From positions 124,001 to 188,000 of the forward strand of contig CAKUGR010000001.1 of NCBI GenBank assembly GCA_934654775.1: a DNA stretch of 64,000 nt, written 5' to 3'. Below are positions 9,649 through 18,132 of this stretch, piece by piece. How positions within the stretch are numbered: position 1 is the stretch's first letter; each line of letters opens with the position of its first letter. The translations under genes and the position numbers were made by a program. The notes under the pieces were generated by a model. That model had not been told where the DNA came from. It did not search any database and saw only the letters and a list, made by a program, of their open reading frames with translations. This DNA comes from an uncultured Collinsella sp. (GTDB lineage Bacteria; Actinomycetota; Coriobacteriia; Coriobacteriales; Coriobacteriaceae).

Positions 9649-10317
9649 TTAGGCACGCACGCCGAGACGGGTGTTGTAGACCGTAGCCATGGCGTTGGTG
9701 TTCTTGATGATGATATTCATGGCAAAGATGGGACCAAGGCCGCACAGGAGCGCACCGACAATCTGCCACATAAGAATGGTGGTGCCGTTCTCCTGGAACA
9801 CCAGGCCATAGCGAGGAGCGTTGGCCTGCAGGCGGTTACCGATCTTATAGTACCAGTAGAGGGCATAGAAACCGCAGGTCACAAACGACAGCAAGATGAA
9901 TGCGGCAATGCCCGGCGTGGAATCGCCATCCTCCTGGCACATGGTATTGATGTCGCGAGCCAGGCAGTAGAGGAAGTAATACGAATAGATGCCGCAGGTC
10001 ACGATAGAAAGCAGGAGCCAACCAATCAAGCTACGGTCGCTCTTTACAGGTCCATAGCCCATCGGAGCTGCAGCAGGCTGCTGGGCGTACTGACCGGTGT
10101 ACTGCTGCTGATTCGCGTACTGCTGGGGCTGCGGCTGAGGCTGAACAGCCTGAACCGGAGTGGGCTGAATCTGCGTGGGCTGAGGCGCGGGCTGCGGCTG
10201 AGGAGCCGGCTGAGGCGCAGGCTGAGGAGCAGCGGGAGCAGCACCGATAGGAGATCCGCAAACCGGGCAGAACTTGGCATCGTCCGAAAGGGGCGATCCG
10301 CAACTAGGACAAAACAT
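9649..10317 (-). CDS. Zinc-ribbon DUF4234 membrane protein
   Basis: This is a 222-residue protein. Residues 1-25 form a zinc ribbon with two CxxC pairs (MFCPSCGSPL and FCPVCGSPI). Residues about 26-80 form a low-complexity Pro/Gln/Ala linker. The remainder resembles DUF4234, with repeated hydrophobic segments such as LLLSIVTCGIYSYYFLYCLA and LLSFVTCGFYALYWYYKIG. It is probably an inner-membrane protein with a cytosolic zinc ribbon, and its function is unknown. AAAAGGAGAGGCTT precedes the ATG. The next gene upstream, 10512-11864, has the same zinc ribbon followed by a membrane region, so the two look like functional cousins. Confidence 0.8.
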   Translation of the reverse strand: MFCPSCGSPLSDDAKFCPVCGSPIGAAPAAPQPAPQPAPQPQPAPQPTQIQPTPVQAVQPQPQPQQYANQQQYTGQYAQQPAAAPMGYGPVKSDRSLIGWLLLSIVTCGIYSYYFLYCLARDINTMCQEDGDSTPGIAAFILLSFVTCGFYALYWYYKIGNRLQANAPRYGLVFQENGTTILMWQIVGALLCGLGPIFAMNIIIKNTNAMATVYNTRLGVRA

Positions 10318-10472
10318 AAGCCTCTCCTTTTCCCAAGGCGTTACACGCCTTCAAACCTTACACGTCTATGTTCTCAACAATAGCTACGACGTTGTTGCGC
10401 AACATTGACCAATTTCTAAGAAATTTTGCTGCAACCGTTTTCGCAGCCATTTTTTGCTTTCGCAGTAGAAAT

Positions 10473-10504
10473 AGGCACCCCGGGCTCAGGTGCCCAGGGT
10501 GCCT
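10473..10504. terminator. Hairpin after the zinc-ribbon membrane protein gene
   Basis: The stem AGGCACCC / GGGTGCCT with a GC-rich loop begins eight bases after the stop of the 10512-11864 gene. A strong T-tract is missing, so termination efficiency is uncertain. The remaining 190-base gap up to the DUF4234 gene shows only an imperfect GTTGTTGCGCAAC-type palindrome. Confidence 0.5.
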
Positions 10505-10511
10505 CGACCGG

Positions 10512-11864
10512 CTATTCGGCTTGGTTATTTTCAGATGCAGAAGCCTCGCCCGGCTCGTCTGTCGGCGTGGCGACGGCAGTCCAATCGGGCTCCGCAGGCG
10601 TCGCCTCGGGCGCGGGGGCCGGTGCCGGGGCAGACGTCGGCGCGGGCGACGTTGCAGGCTCGGGCACAGGTGCCGGCTCAGGCGCAGGTGCCGGCTCAGG
10701 CGCAGACTCGGGCACGGGCTCGGGCTCGGGCGCAGGTGCCGGCGAAGCATCCGGAGCGCTGTAACCCGAAGGAGCGGACTTCTTCTCAAACGGCAACACA
10801 AAAGTCAGGACGTCATCCTTGTCCTCGTCGGCCCACTCGCTTGCATAACGCGCAACCCAATAGCCAACGGCACGATGCTTGAGCATGTTGCCAAAAACCG
10901 TGAGGAATACCGTGACAAACGCCGTCAGCACCAAGAACAATACGAGCGTAATGCCACCGCCGGTAACAAGCGCCTCAATAGCCGTAGGACGGTAGTAGTA
11001 GCTATACATACCGACAGAGGCAATGGTGCCAAAGACGAGCGTCAGGATCCATGTGATAACGTTGGCGACCAGACCCGTCAAAAACTCGGGAAGGAACGAT
11101 GCGCAGAACAGCTTGGTCTTATTGTTCTTAAAGGCCGCCCAGACCTTATCGAGCGAAAACGCGCTCTCGACGCGACCGGTCACCGCAAAGTGCATCACGG
11201 CGATGTCGGCGAACATAGTAAAGAAGACACCCAGGACCGCCGTGGCAATCATAGCCAGAACAAACAGGCCCAGCGAGCCAAACAGAGCGGCCTCAAGCGC
11301 ATAGGAGCCGCAATAAGAGTACGCACCCGCGGCACCAATTACCACGCTCTCCACCAGCGAAAGCGCTACACCAATAACGGGAATAGCCGCGATAACCTTG
11401 AGCACGCTCGAAATAACGCCCGAAAAGACGCCAAGGCCAAACGACGTGGAACGCATCAACGGACGATCCATGCCGTCATCGACCTTGAGCGACAGGTCGC
11501 GACCCCATTCGATGCCAAAGCCAGAACCGCACGCGCTTGCCACACAGGCAGCCAAAAAGCCGAAGGCAGCCGCGATACCGCCGATAACGGGAATGAAGAG
11601 CACGAGCACCGACACGACACAGATGAGCGCCGGCAAAAAGGCAATCTGGCACACGCGCTGCAGCACGCCCGGCGTCTTGGTCATGTCTTCAAACGCCTGA
11701 GCTACACAGCCCTTGGGCACGTTCACGTTAGGCTGAGGAACAAACTGCTGAGGCTGAGACTGCCCCTGAGGAGCAGAGGTTGCAGCACCGGCATTAGGAG
11801 CGCCACACGCGCCACAGAACTTGTCGTTATCGCCCATGGGGGCGCCACACTGCGAACAGAACAT
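10512..11864 (-). CDS. Zinc-ribbon polytopic membrane protein with Pro/Glu/Ala repeat tail
   Basis: This is a 450-residue protein of unrecognised specific function. Residues 1-25 form a zinc ribbon (MFCSQCGAPMG and FCGACGAPN). A short Gln/Pro linker follows, then about six hydrophobic segments rich in Gly/Ala/Val between roughly residues 55 and 370. The last 70 residues are a low-complexity tail of alternating Pro, Ala and Glu units (PAPEPEPVPESAPEPAPAPE). The internal segments PVIGGIAAAFG and PVIGVALSLVE suggest a duplicated membrane unit. I start at the ATG preceding FCSQC because AAGGGATGATTTCG supplies a ribosome binding site. The frame is open upstream but without family-like sequence. 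The long repetitive tail may vary in length between strains. Confidence 0.7.
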   Translation of the reverse strand: MFCSQCGAPMGDNDKFCGACGAPNAGAATSAPQGQSQPQQFVPQPNVNVPKGCVAQAFEDMTKTPGVLQRVCQIAFLPALICVVSVLVLFIPVIGGIAAAFGFLAACVASACGSGFGIEWGRDLSLKVDDGMDRPLMRSTSFGLGVFSGVISSVLKVIAAIPVIGVALSLVESVVIGAAGAYSYCGSYALEAALFGSLGLFVLAMIATAVLGVFFTMFADIAVMHFAVTGRVESAFSLDKVWAAFKNNKTKLFCASFLPEFLTGLVANVITWILTLVFGTIASVGMYSYYYRPTAIEALVTGGGITLVLFLVLTAFVTVFLTVFGNMLKHRAVGYWVARYASEWADEDKDDVLTFVLPFEKKSAPSGYSAPDASPAPAPEPEPVPESAPEPAPAPEPAPVPEPATSPAPTSAPAPAPAPEATPAEPDWTAVATPTDEPGEASASENNQAE

Positions 11865-12014
11865 CGAAATCATCCCTTCGTATCTAGAGCGAATCACCTG
11901 GATCGCAAACGATGTCTTTGCCAACATTATCGCCCAATGTGGGGACAAATACTCCAAGATGGCCGATTTGCAACGTAGGCGGCCTTATTCAATGATTCGA
12001 AGGATGCGTCCGCG

Positions 12015-13037
12015 CTAGTTCGTGCCGCGGAAGCCCTTGCCGACGATCTCGGAGCTGTCGACGATGGTGATGAAGGCGTCGGGGTCAATCTCGCGGGTAT
12101 AGCGACGCAGCTGCACGGCCTCACGACGGCTCAGCACACTCATAATCACCGTGACGCACTTGCCCGAGAAGGCACCGTAGCCACGGCTGATCGTTGCCGT
12201 GCGGTTGAGATGCTTGACGATAAACTCCTCGACTTTGCGCGGTTCGGCGCAAATAATCGTACAGACCTTGCGCAGATGAATGCTCTCGATGGCCTTATCG
12301 ACGACGAGCGTCTTGGCAAACAGGCCAAGCACGCAGTACAGGCCGACGCGCGGGCCATACAGAAAAGCGGCGATGGTCACGATGCCGATATCGACTAGCA
12401 GCAGGGCGCGGCCGATCTCGAGCGTGGTGCGGCGCTTGAGAATCATGGCAAGGATGTCGGTGCCACCCGTCGAGGCGCCGATGTCAAAGACGATGGCGCT
12501 GCCCAGCGCCGGCAAGATGACGGCAAAGCATAGGTCGAGCCACATATCACCCGTCAGAGAGACATCGGTCGGAATGAAGAGCTCAAACAGCGAGACGTAG
12601 GCCGAAAGCGCAAACGAGGCAAAGACGCTCCACAGAATCGCCTTGCGCTCCAAAAAGATAAAACCAAGGATGACCAGGACCGCATTGATGATCCACATAA
12701 AGACGCCGACGGGCAGAGTCGGGAACAGCGTGGATAGGATGACCGATACGCCCGAGGTGCCGCCGAAGGCAAAGTGATTAGGGGTTTTAAAGGCCACGAT
12801 GGCAAACGCCGTGAGAATCAGGCCCAGGTTGAGCTCGGCAAAAAAGCGCGGAAAGCCTGGCTCCTGGCTGCGCTTGCGGCCGGCGCGCTCGCCACGTTCG
12901 ATATCCTCGCGACCGACAACGCGCTCCATCGGCACCACCGGAGGACGATGCACCTCCTCGGCGGCACGCGACGCCGCCTCTGCCGCAGCGGCCTCAATCG
13001 CCCATGCTTTGCTTTCGGTCTCGTGTTCGTCGGCCAT
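12015..13037 (-). CDS. YitT family membrane protein
   Basis: This is a 340-residue protein of the YitT (DUF161 plus DUF2179) family. A charged, Ala/Glu-rich cytosolic extension of about 65 residues precedes the usual start. It is followed by about five membrane segments including FGGTSGVSVIL and FDIGASTGGTDILAMILKRR. The C-terminal cytosolic DUF2179 domain contains HLNRTATISRGYGAFSGK and VSRREAVQL-type segments. YitT proteins are common in Gram-positive bacteria and their molecular role is still unclear. A GAGGGG site lies upstream of the ATG. The gene stands alone between the zinc-ribbon gene and the Asp23 operon, all on the minus strand. Confidence 0.88.
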   Translation of the reverse strand: MADEHETESKAWAIEAAAAEAASRAAEEVHRPPVVPMERVVGREDIERGERAGRKRSQEPGFPRFFAELNLGLILTAFAIVAFKTPNHFAFGGTSGVSVILSTLFPTLPVGVFMWIINAVLVILGFIFLERKAILWSVFASFALSAYVSLFELFIPTDVSLTGDMWLDLCFAVILPALGSAIVFDIGASTGGTDILAMILKRRTTLEIGRALLLVDIGIVTIAAFLYGPRVGLYCVLGLFAKTLVVDKAIESIHLRKVCTIICAEPRKVEEFIVKHLNRTATISRGYGAFSGKCVTVIMSVLSRREAVQLRRYTREIDPDAFITIVDSSEIVGKGFRGTN

Positions 13038-13152
13038 TACGGCAACCCCTCGTTAACAATTTGGAAACAATGCGCCCATTAGGGTAACGCGGAACGCGAA
13101 GATTGCAACCCTTAGTTAGACGAGCGGCATGGCTGCATCGAGGGCATACAGA

Positions 13153-13192
13153 AAACGACCGGCCGCGCTTTTGCCTGCGCGGCCGGCCGTTT
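13153..13192. terminator. GC-rich terminator-like hairpin
   Basis: AAACGACCGGCCGCGC pairs with GCGCGGCCGGCCGTTT with one wobble around an eight-base loop. It is followed on the plus side by TTGACGTTTT. It lies between the Asp23-family gene and yitT and can end the asp23 operon on the minus strand together with the 13212-13244 hairpin. Confidence 0.6.
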
Positions 13193-13211
13193 GACGTTTT
13201 CGCAGATAAAG

Positions 13212-13244
13212 CCTGCCAAAACAAACCTGTCCCTTTTTGGTAGG
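13212..13244. repeat. 33-nt CCTGTCCC-core hairpin repeat
   Basis: CCTGCCAAAA and TTTTGGTAGG form the stem around AACAAACCTGTCCC plus T. A near-identical 33-base copy occurs at 43623-43655, and the similarity extends upstream (GACGTTTTCGCAGATAAA). This copy begins directly after the stop codon of the Asp23-family gene and may serve as its terminator. Confidence 0.7.
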
Positions 13245-13763
13245 TTACTCGTGCTGGCTGGTGCGGTGTTCGTATTCCTCGGGGGTGATGACGTCCTCGA
13301 TACGCAGGTTGACGCCTGCCACCTCAAGGCCGGTCATCGCAGCCAGGCGCTCGGTGACGCGTGCCTTAACGTCGTCAAAGATCGCAGGGGCATAGGCGCC
13401 GTACTCGATGATGACCGAGATGTTGACGACCACGCGGTTGTCGTCGGTGACCTCGACCGTCACGCCCTTGGTCAGGTTCTCGGCACCAAACTGCTCCTGC
13501 ACAAAGTGCATGAGGTTGCCCTTCATGCCCAACACGTGCGGCACCTCGCGGGTTGCCATGGCGACGATCTTCTCAATCACGCCGTTGGAATAGGTCAGCG
13601 AGTCCTCGGACTCGTCCGCCTCCTCATCGTCCTCGTCCATCTCGCCTTCAGACTCAACCTCGACGAGCGCCTCATCCTCGAGCGTCGCGTCCTCGGCCTC
13701 GACGACGGCCTCGTTCGCCTCGAGCTCGGTATCGGCCACATCGACCTTCGTATTAAAAGCCAT
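13245..13763 (-). CDS. Asp23/Gls24 family envelope stress response protein
   Basis: This 172-residue protein has an acidic N-terminal third (long Glu/Asp runs such as EGEMDEDDEEADESED) followed by a canonical Asp23/Gls24 domain. Family segments are SNGVIEKIVAMATREVPHV, VEVTDDNRVVVNISVIIEYG and VAGVNLRIEDVITPEE. Relatives are abundant peripheral proteins tethered to the membrane by AmaP and protect the envelope during alkaline and cell-wall stress. It is the third gene of the amaP, DUF2273, asp23 set. A strong ATAAGGAGGAACC site precedes the ATG. The acidic extension is longer than in many homologues. Confidence 0.9.
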   Translation of the reverse strand: MAFNTKVDVADTELEANEAVVEAEDATLEDEALVEVESEGEMDEDDEEADESEDSLTYSNGVIEKIVAMATREVPHVLGMKGNLMHFVQEQFGAENLTKGVTVEVTDDNRVVVNISVIIEYGAYAPAIFDDVKARVTERLAAMTGLEVAGVNLRIEDVITPEEYEHRTSQHE

Positions 13764-13807
13764 GGTTCCTCCTTATGCCTGCCGCGGATGCGACAGTCGA
13801 ATACGTA

Positions 13808-14185
13808 TTAGCGGCCGCTAAACAGACGGCCGAAGAAGTTGACGATACCGTTTTCACCGTCGCGAATCTGACCGATCACGGCGCCGATCAGCACAAAGAA
13901 TGCGATGACGAGGGTGTCCCACAGGCCCAACGTAAGCACCAGCACGGCGAGGATAAAGCCGGCGACGGCACCAAGTGTAGTGTTGGGATGGCGCACGGCA
14001 TAGCTCCAGATGGCAGCGCCCGTACCTTTGATGAGACCCATGGCCTCGTCAAAGTCGTTGGCGGCGGCGTCATGCCGCTCGCTGGCCTCGGGCTTGGTGT
14101 CGGCGGGCTCGCCTGCCGGCGTAGCGCTCTGGTCGATCGTTAAGCGCGGCGCGCGGGCGGTCTTATCTTGATTGGTATCACTCAC
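13808..14185 (-). CDS. DUF2273 family small membrane protein
   Basis: I call a 125-residue protein starting at GTG 14185 (VSDTNQDKTARAP). GGAGG sits seven bases before this GTG, and the codon overlaps the end of amaP by eight bases, a typical coupled arrangement. About 55 hydrophilic residues precede two membrane segments (TTLGAVAGFILAVLVLTLG and WDTLVIAFFVLIGAVIGQI) and the family ending NGIVNFFGRLFSGR. DUF2273 proteins regularly neighbour Asp23 and AmaP and probably help localise the Asp23 shell at the membrane. An upstream in-frame ATG would add about 70 residues unlike the family, so I rejected it. Confidence 0.85.
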   Translation of the reverse strand: MSDTNQDKTARAPRLTIDQSATPAGEPADTKPEASERHDAAANDFDEAMGLIKGTGAAIWSYAVRHPNTTLGAVAGFILAVLVLTLGLWDTLVIAFFVLIGAVIGQIRDGENGIVNFFGRLFSGR

Positions 14186-14723
14186 CGGAAACCTCCACGG
14201 TCTGGACGGTAGTCTTGGACGGCAAAAAACGAACGCGCGCGGTCGTGCCCGGCGTGCCGAGCATGGTATCGCAGGCCTTCTCGATGCGCTGCTGCATCGA
14301 GGTGGCAAGAGCGGCAACGTCCTTATCATCGAGCGCGATGGCCTCGACCTTAAAACGAACGCGCGACTCGTCGGAGCCTTGAACGCGTGCCTCGATATGC
14401 TCAACCATCACACGATCATCGCACTCCGCCGCGGCACGGGCACACGAGGAAAGCGCTGCGAGCGTGACCTCGATATTGCGCTCCCCCGCCGGATGCACGC
14501 AGGACGGCTCGCGACGCGCGAACATCAAGCGGAAAAACCCGATGAGCACGCCAAGCGCCACGATGGCGGCGCACACCGTAACGACGACGCGAGGCATGGT
14601 GTCACGCAACAGCAGCATAAAGCGATACGTATACGGTCCCCAGAACTGACAGACAAGCGTGCCCAGCGCCACGATGGCGGCGGCAAGGTACACGATTGCT
14701 AGGGCTCGTTTGAGCACGCGCAT
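14178..14723 (-). CDS. amaP: Alkaline shock response membrane anchor protein AmaP
   Basis: This 181-residue protein has two membrane segments near the N-terminus (IVYLAAAIVALGTLVCQFW and VVVTVCAAIVALGVLIGFF). A cytosolic domain resembling Asp23 itself follows (ERNIEVTLAALSSCARA and ARVRFLPSKTTVQTVEVSGE). AmaP anchors Asp23 to the cytoplasmic face of the membrane in Gram-positive bacteria. It is the promoter-proximal gene of the three-gene operon and overlaps the DUF2273 gene by eight bases. GAAAGGAGCGCCGC precedes the ATG. The complete gene trio makes the identification strong. Confidence 0.85.
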   Translation of the reverse strand: MRVLKRALAIVYLAAAIVALGTLVCQFWGPYTYRFMLLLRDTMPRVVVTVCAAIVALGVLIGFFRLMFARREPSCVHPAGERNIEVTLAALSSCARAAAECDDRVMVEHIEARVQGSDESRVRFKVEAIALDDKDVAALATSMQQRIEKACDTMLGTPGTTARVRFLPSKTTVQTVEVSGE

Positions 14724-14778
14724 GCGGCGCTCCTTTCGGGTCTCGGTCCACAGAATGCGAAACGATTCGCATCATTAT

Positions 14779-14822
14779 AAAAGAGCCGGGTCCGGTGCTC
14801 TACGCACGCGGATCCGGCTCAT
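14779..14822 (-). terminator. Rho-independent terminator of yebC
   Basis: GAGCCGGATCCG pairs with CGGACCCGGCTC with one wobble, followed on the minus strand by TTTTATAATG. It lies about 70 bases past the yebC stop. Confidence 0.75.
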
Positions 14823-14889
14823 CTATTCCACGAGGCTTGCATGCTCGCTTCATTATGCCCAGATATGCACGGCTTAACCCGCGCGGGCG

Positions 14890-15696
14890 CTACTCCTCCT
14901 CGAGGGCAGCGATGACCTCGTCGGTCATATCCATGGTGCTGTAGACGTCCTGGACGTCGTCAAGCTCCTCGAGGCGATCGATGAGGCGCTGGACCTTCTT
15001 GGCATCGGTGCCGGAGACCTCGGTCGGGGTGGTCGGGACCATGGTGGTCTCGGAGCCCTTGACCTGGACGCCCTGCTCCTCGAGTGCCTTGGAGACAGCC
15101 ATGACGTCGTTAGCAGCGGTCCAGACGATCCACTCCTCGCCGGCGTCCTCGTAGTCCTCGCCACCGGCCTCGGCGATTGCCATCATGAACTCATCCTCGT
15201 CACCGGCAGCACCGTTGGCGATCATGGTCTCCTTCTTGGCGTTCTCGTCCAGGATCTCCTTGGCGACGACGATCTGGCCCTTGCGCTCAAACTGGAAGGC
15301 GACGGAGCCGGAGGTGCCCAGGTTGCCACCAGCGTGGGAGAAGGCGGAACGGACATCGGCGGCAGTGCGGTTGCGGTTATCGGTCAGGCAGTCAACGTAG
15401 ACGGCGACACCGGCGGGACCATAGCCCTCGTACACGATGTTCTCGTAGACGGCGGCATCGGCACCCGAACCAAAAGCCTTGTCGATAGCGGACTTGATCT
15501 TGTCCTTAGGCATGGACTGAGCCTTGGCCTTGGCAACGGCAGCAGCGAGGCTGGCGTTGTTCTCGGGCAGCGGGTCGCCGCCGAGACGGGCAGCAACGGT
15601 GATGTTGCGGCTCAGCTTGGAGAAGAGGGCGGAACGCTTGGCGTCCTGCGCGCCCTTACGATGCTTGGTTGTGGCCCACTTAGAGTGTCCGGACAT
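14890..15696 (-). CDS. yebC: YebC/PmpR family regulatory protein
   Basis: The protein begins MSGHSKWATTKHRKGAQDAK, the YebC signature, and continues with the conserved ITVAARLGGDP, KSAIDKA, IVYEGYGPAGVAVYVDCLTD and HAGGNLGTSGSVAFQF segments. It is 268 residues long, somewhat longer than the usual 240-250. The extra sequence is an acidic insert around the AAGDEDEFMMAIAEAGGEDYED region. YebC proteins were described as transcriptional regulators, and recent work links the family to translation through difficult peptide motifs. TAGGAGACACGT precedes the ATG. It is monocistronic, with its own terminator. Confidence 0.95.
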   Translation of the reverse strand: MSGHSKWATTKHRKGAQDAKRSALFSKLSRNITVAARLGGDPLPENNASLAAAVAKAKAQSMPKDKIKSAIDKAFGSGADAAVYENIVYEGYGPAGVAVYVDCLTDNRNRTAADVRSAFSHAGGNLGTSGSVAFQFERKGQIVVAKEILDENAKKETMIANGAAGDEDEFMMAIAEAGGEDYEDAGEEWIVWTAANDVMAVSKALEEQGVQVKGSETTMVPTTPTEVSGTDAKKVQRLIDRLEELDDVQDVYSTMDMTDEVIAALEEE

Positions 15697-15861
15697 ACGT
15701 GTCTCCTATCGGTTTCGACCTAAAGCCCAGCGCAGATGCTCGGGCAATATAAACAAACGTCGTTATGATATACCTACTGGCCTGCGAGATAAACCCCAAA
15801 ATGAAGGCGTCGTGATGATGCCACCCTTTGGTGCAAAGTAACCTGACCCCAATGTACCAAA

Positions 15862-18045
15862 TTAGGACCAGAGGAGGTCGCTGCGGGTGATGGTGGCGCC
15901 GATGGCAAAGGGCATACAGGCGATGACCGGATACAGGTAGCGCATGTAGGTCGAGCCGTTGCAGGGACCGATCAGACACACGGCGAGCACGCCCAGCAGC
16001 GGCACCCAAATGGCCAGCCCGCGCCACGAATGGCGGCGCAACAGGTAGACCACCACGGCGATCATAATCCACACGTAAGTAGCCGAACTCATGGCGAGCG
16101 AGATAAACGGGATGCGCTGTACTGCCACGCGATACAGGTTGATCAGGTGGTCGCACCAGCGCACAACCTTGCTATCGACCGGATGGAAGTCAAAGTACTT
16201 GAGGTTATCGGGCTTCGCCATAATCTCGGCACTGCGCGCCGTGCTGTAGACCCACGCATCGCGGGCACTCGGATAAAAGTAGCCGTAGTAGTTATTGATG
16301 AGCGCCGAGATATAGCACTCGGGATCCTTTTTGAACATCTGGGCCCACACCTCAAAATAGGCCTTGATGTCTTCCTGCGAGGCGTACTCGTTAAAGCAAT
16401 TTTTGACGGCGTCCGACTTATCCGGGTTGTAACGGCGACCCAGATTCTCGTACTTGAGCACACGGTCGATCACGGCACGCTCTTCGTCGGTCACCAAGCC
16501 GTCGCAAGGAGCCTCCACGATGGTGCCGTCCTCCTTAACCGTAGGGTTGACGCCCGAGTTGAGGCCGTCGTGCTTTTGGACGAAACGAGCCGTCTGCTGG
16601 AACGGAATCGAGAGGATTTCGCGCTTGGAACCAGGCGTGATGTCGTGCGCCGGCATAAAGACCTTGGTGAAGTACATATTAGAAGCAAGGCAGAGCGCAA
16701 GCACCGCAAGAACTCCCATCCAGCGGAAACGCGGGATGGCGCCCGAAGGCGCAGCACCAGCCTGCTTGGCTGCGCGACGAGCCGCATGTGCGTCCCATGC
16801 GCAAAACGCTGCCGCGATTACGCATGCCGCCAGGGGAAACACCAGGCCGCCGTTGCGCAGAAACGTGGAACCCATGGCACCCAGAGCGAGCACCAGCCAG
16901 TCAAGGCGCGCAAAGAGCACGGGCCTCTGTTCGCCCGCACGCTCGGCATTGGCATCGCGACGGGGCAGGCCGCAGGCCACGAGCTTCACGGTCTGCACCA
17001 ACAGCACCAAAAACGCGTCGGCAAACAGCACATCTTTGGTAAGCAGGGCCGCGTAGTTGGAGAACATGGGCATAAACACAAAGAACAGCAAGATCACGCC
17101 GCGGACCGGCAGACTCACGCCCAGCTTGCGCAGCGACGAGATGGAATAGGCCATGCAGGCGGCCGTAATGACGAACTGAGCGCAGGTGTAGATGGCAAGA
17201 CCTGCGTTGGCGCTGTTGAACAGTGAAAGCCCCAGCTGGACGCACGAACCGATGATAGCCGTGTGCACCACGGGGTGATGTCCGTTGAGCAACACATTGG
17301 GATTGAGCAGACGCAGGTAGTCACTCGTGCCGTTGGGGTAGTTGAACCACTGGCGAATCTGCGCACCCGTATCTCCCATAAAAAGACCGGGCAGCGAAGC
17401 GATGAGCGTGGGCGCCCAGGCGATCATAAGAACCAGGAAGGGCCCGGCAAAGGGATGGACCGAGAGCACGGCGTGAGCTACACGCCATACGCGGCCAAAG
17501 TGCGCTTCGGAAAACGGAATGCGCCGAGAGCTCAGCCAATCTAGACACTCAAAGGCAAGGTAGAAGGCGACGACCGCCAAGAGCATCCAGCCCACACCGC
17601 CTATCCAGGCGCAGATGATGCGGGCCTTGTCGCCGAGCACGATCTCGGCTGAATCGATGAGGTCGTAGCTGCGGCCAAACACCATGCAGACGGCAAAGAA
17701 CAGCGACGGAAGGACCACCGAGGGACGCCAAGCGTCGCCGCGGCCAAAGAATACGTAGCGAAACGGCAGCGTAAGCAGGCAGGCAAGCGCAAGCAGCATG
17801 ACCGCGTCGGTATGGCCGGCAAACGAGAGGAGCACCTCGTAGCACACGTACAGCATGCCCGAGGCTTTGGGGTCAATCGCCAAGACCGCGTTGCTCGACA
17901 CCGGGGCGGGATCGATGGAAAACGCCGTGGTCGCCAACAGCGCGAGCAAAAATGCGATGAGCGTCTGCTTGGCGGGGTAGCGCTTAAACCAGACGATGCG
18001 GGCAGCGTCGCGCGCAGCCGTTGTGGAGAGATCGGGATCCTTCAC
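15862..18045 (-). CDS. Large polytopic membrane protein, DUF6020-like
   Basis: This 727-residue protein starts at a GTG (MKDPDLSTTAARDA) and has about twelve hydrophobic segments over its first two thirds. The family-like stretch PGLFMGDTGAQIRQWFN, then NGHHPVVHTAI, and LTKDVLFADAFLVLLVQ recall DUF6020 and related glycosyltransferase-like membrane proteins, which use an early Asp and an HHP motif in extracytoplasmic loops. A soluble loop of about 150 residues follows (HDITPGSKREILSIPFQQTA onward), then three more hydrophobic segments ending IGATITRSDLLWS. It is probably a cell-surface lipid-linked sugar transferase, but that is an inference. The family call is moderate and the molecular function unproven. 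Confidence 0.6.
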   Translation of the reverse strand: MKDPDLSTTAARDAARIVWFKRYPAKQTLIAFLLALLATTAFSIDPAPVSSNAVLAIDPKASGMLYVCYEVLLSFAGHTDAVMLLALACLLTLPFRYVFFGRGDAWRPSVVLPSLFFAVCMVFGRSYDLIDSAEIVLGDKARIICAWIGGVGWMLLAVVAFYLAFECLDWLSSRRIPFSEAHFGRVWRVAHAVLSVHPFAGPFLVLMIAWAPTLIASLPGLFMGDTGAQIRQWFNYPNGTSDYLRLLNPNVLLNGHHPVVHTAIIGSCVQLGLSLFNSANAGLAIYTCAQFVITAACMAYSISSLRKLGVSLPVRGVILLFFVFMPMFSNYAALLTKDVLFADAFLVLLVQTVKLVACGLPRRDANAERAGEQRPVLFARLDWLVLALGAMGSTFLRNGGLVFPLAACVIAAAFCAWDAHAARRAAKQAGAAPSGAIPRFRWMGVLAVLALCLASNMYFTKVFMPAHDITPGSKREILSIPFQQTARFVQKHDGLNSGVNPTVKEDGTIVEAPCDGLVTDEERAVIDRVLKYENLGRRYNPDKSDAVKNCFNEYASQEDIKAYFEVWAQMFKKDPECYISALINNYYGYFYPSARDAWVYSTARSAEIMAKPDNLKYFDFHPVDSKVVRWCDHLINLYRVAVQRIPFISLAMSSATYVWIMIAVVVYLLRRHSWRGLAIWVPLLGVLAVCLIGPCNGSTYMRYLYPVIACMPFAIGATITRSDLLWS

Positions 18046-18084
18046 AGTCCAAAAAGCCTTTCTAGAAACCTATCAAACTTGGCA

Positions 18085-18123
18085 AAACCACCACAAAGGT
18101 GCCTGTCCCCTTTGTGGTGGTTT
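18085..18123. terminator. Hairpin with CCTGTCCC loop, probable lgt terminator
   Basis: A 14-bp stem AAACCACCACAAAG / CTTTGTGGTGGTTT surrounds GTGCCTGTCCC. It lies 10 bases past the lgt stop on the minus strand. The CCTGTCCC core is shared with the hairpins at 13212, 32880, 33316 and 43623. Confidence 0.7.
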
Positions 18124-18132
18124 GTGTGGTGG

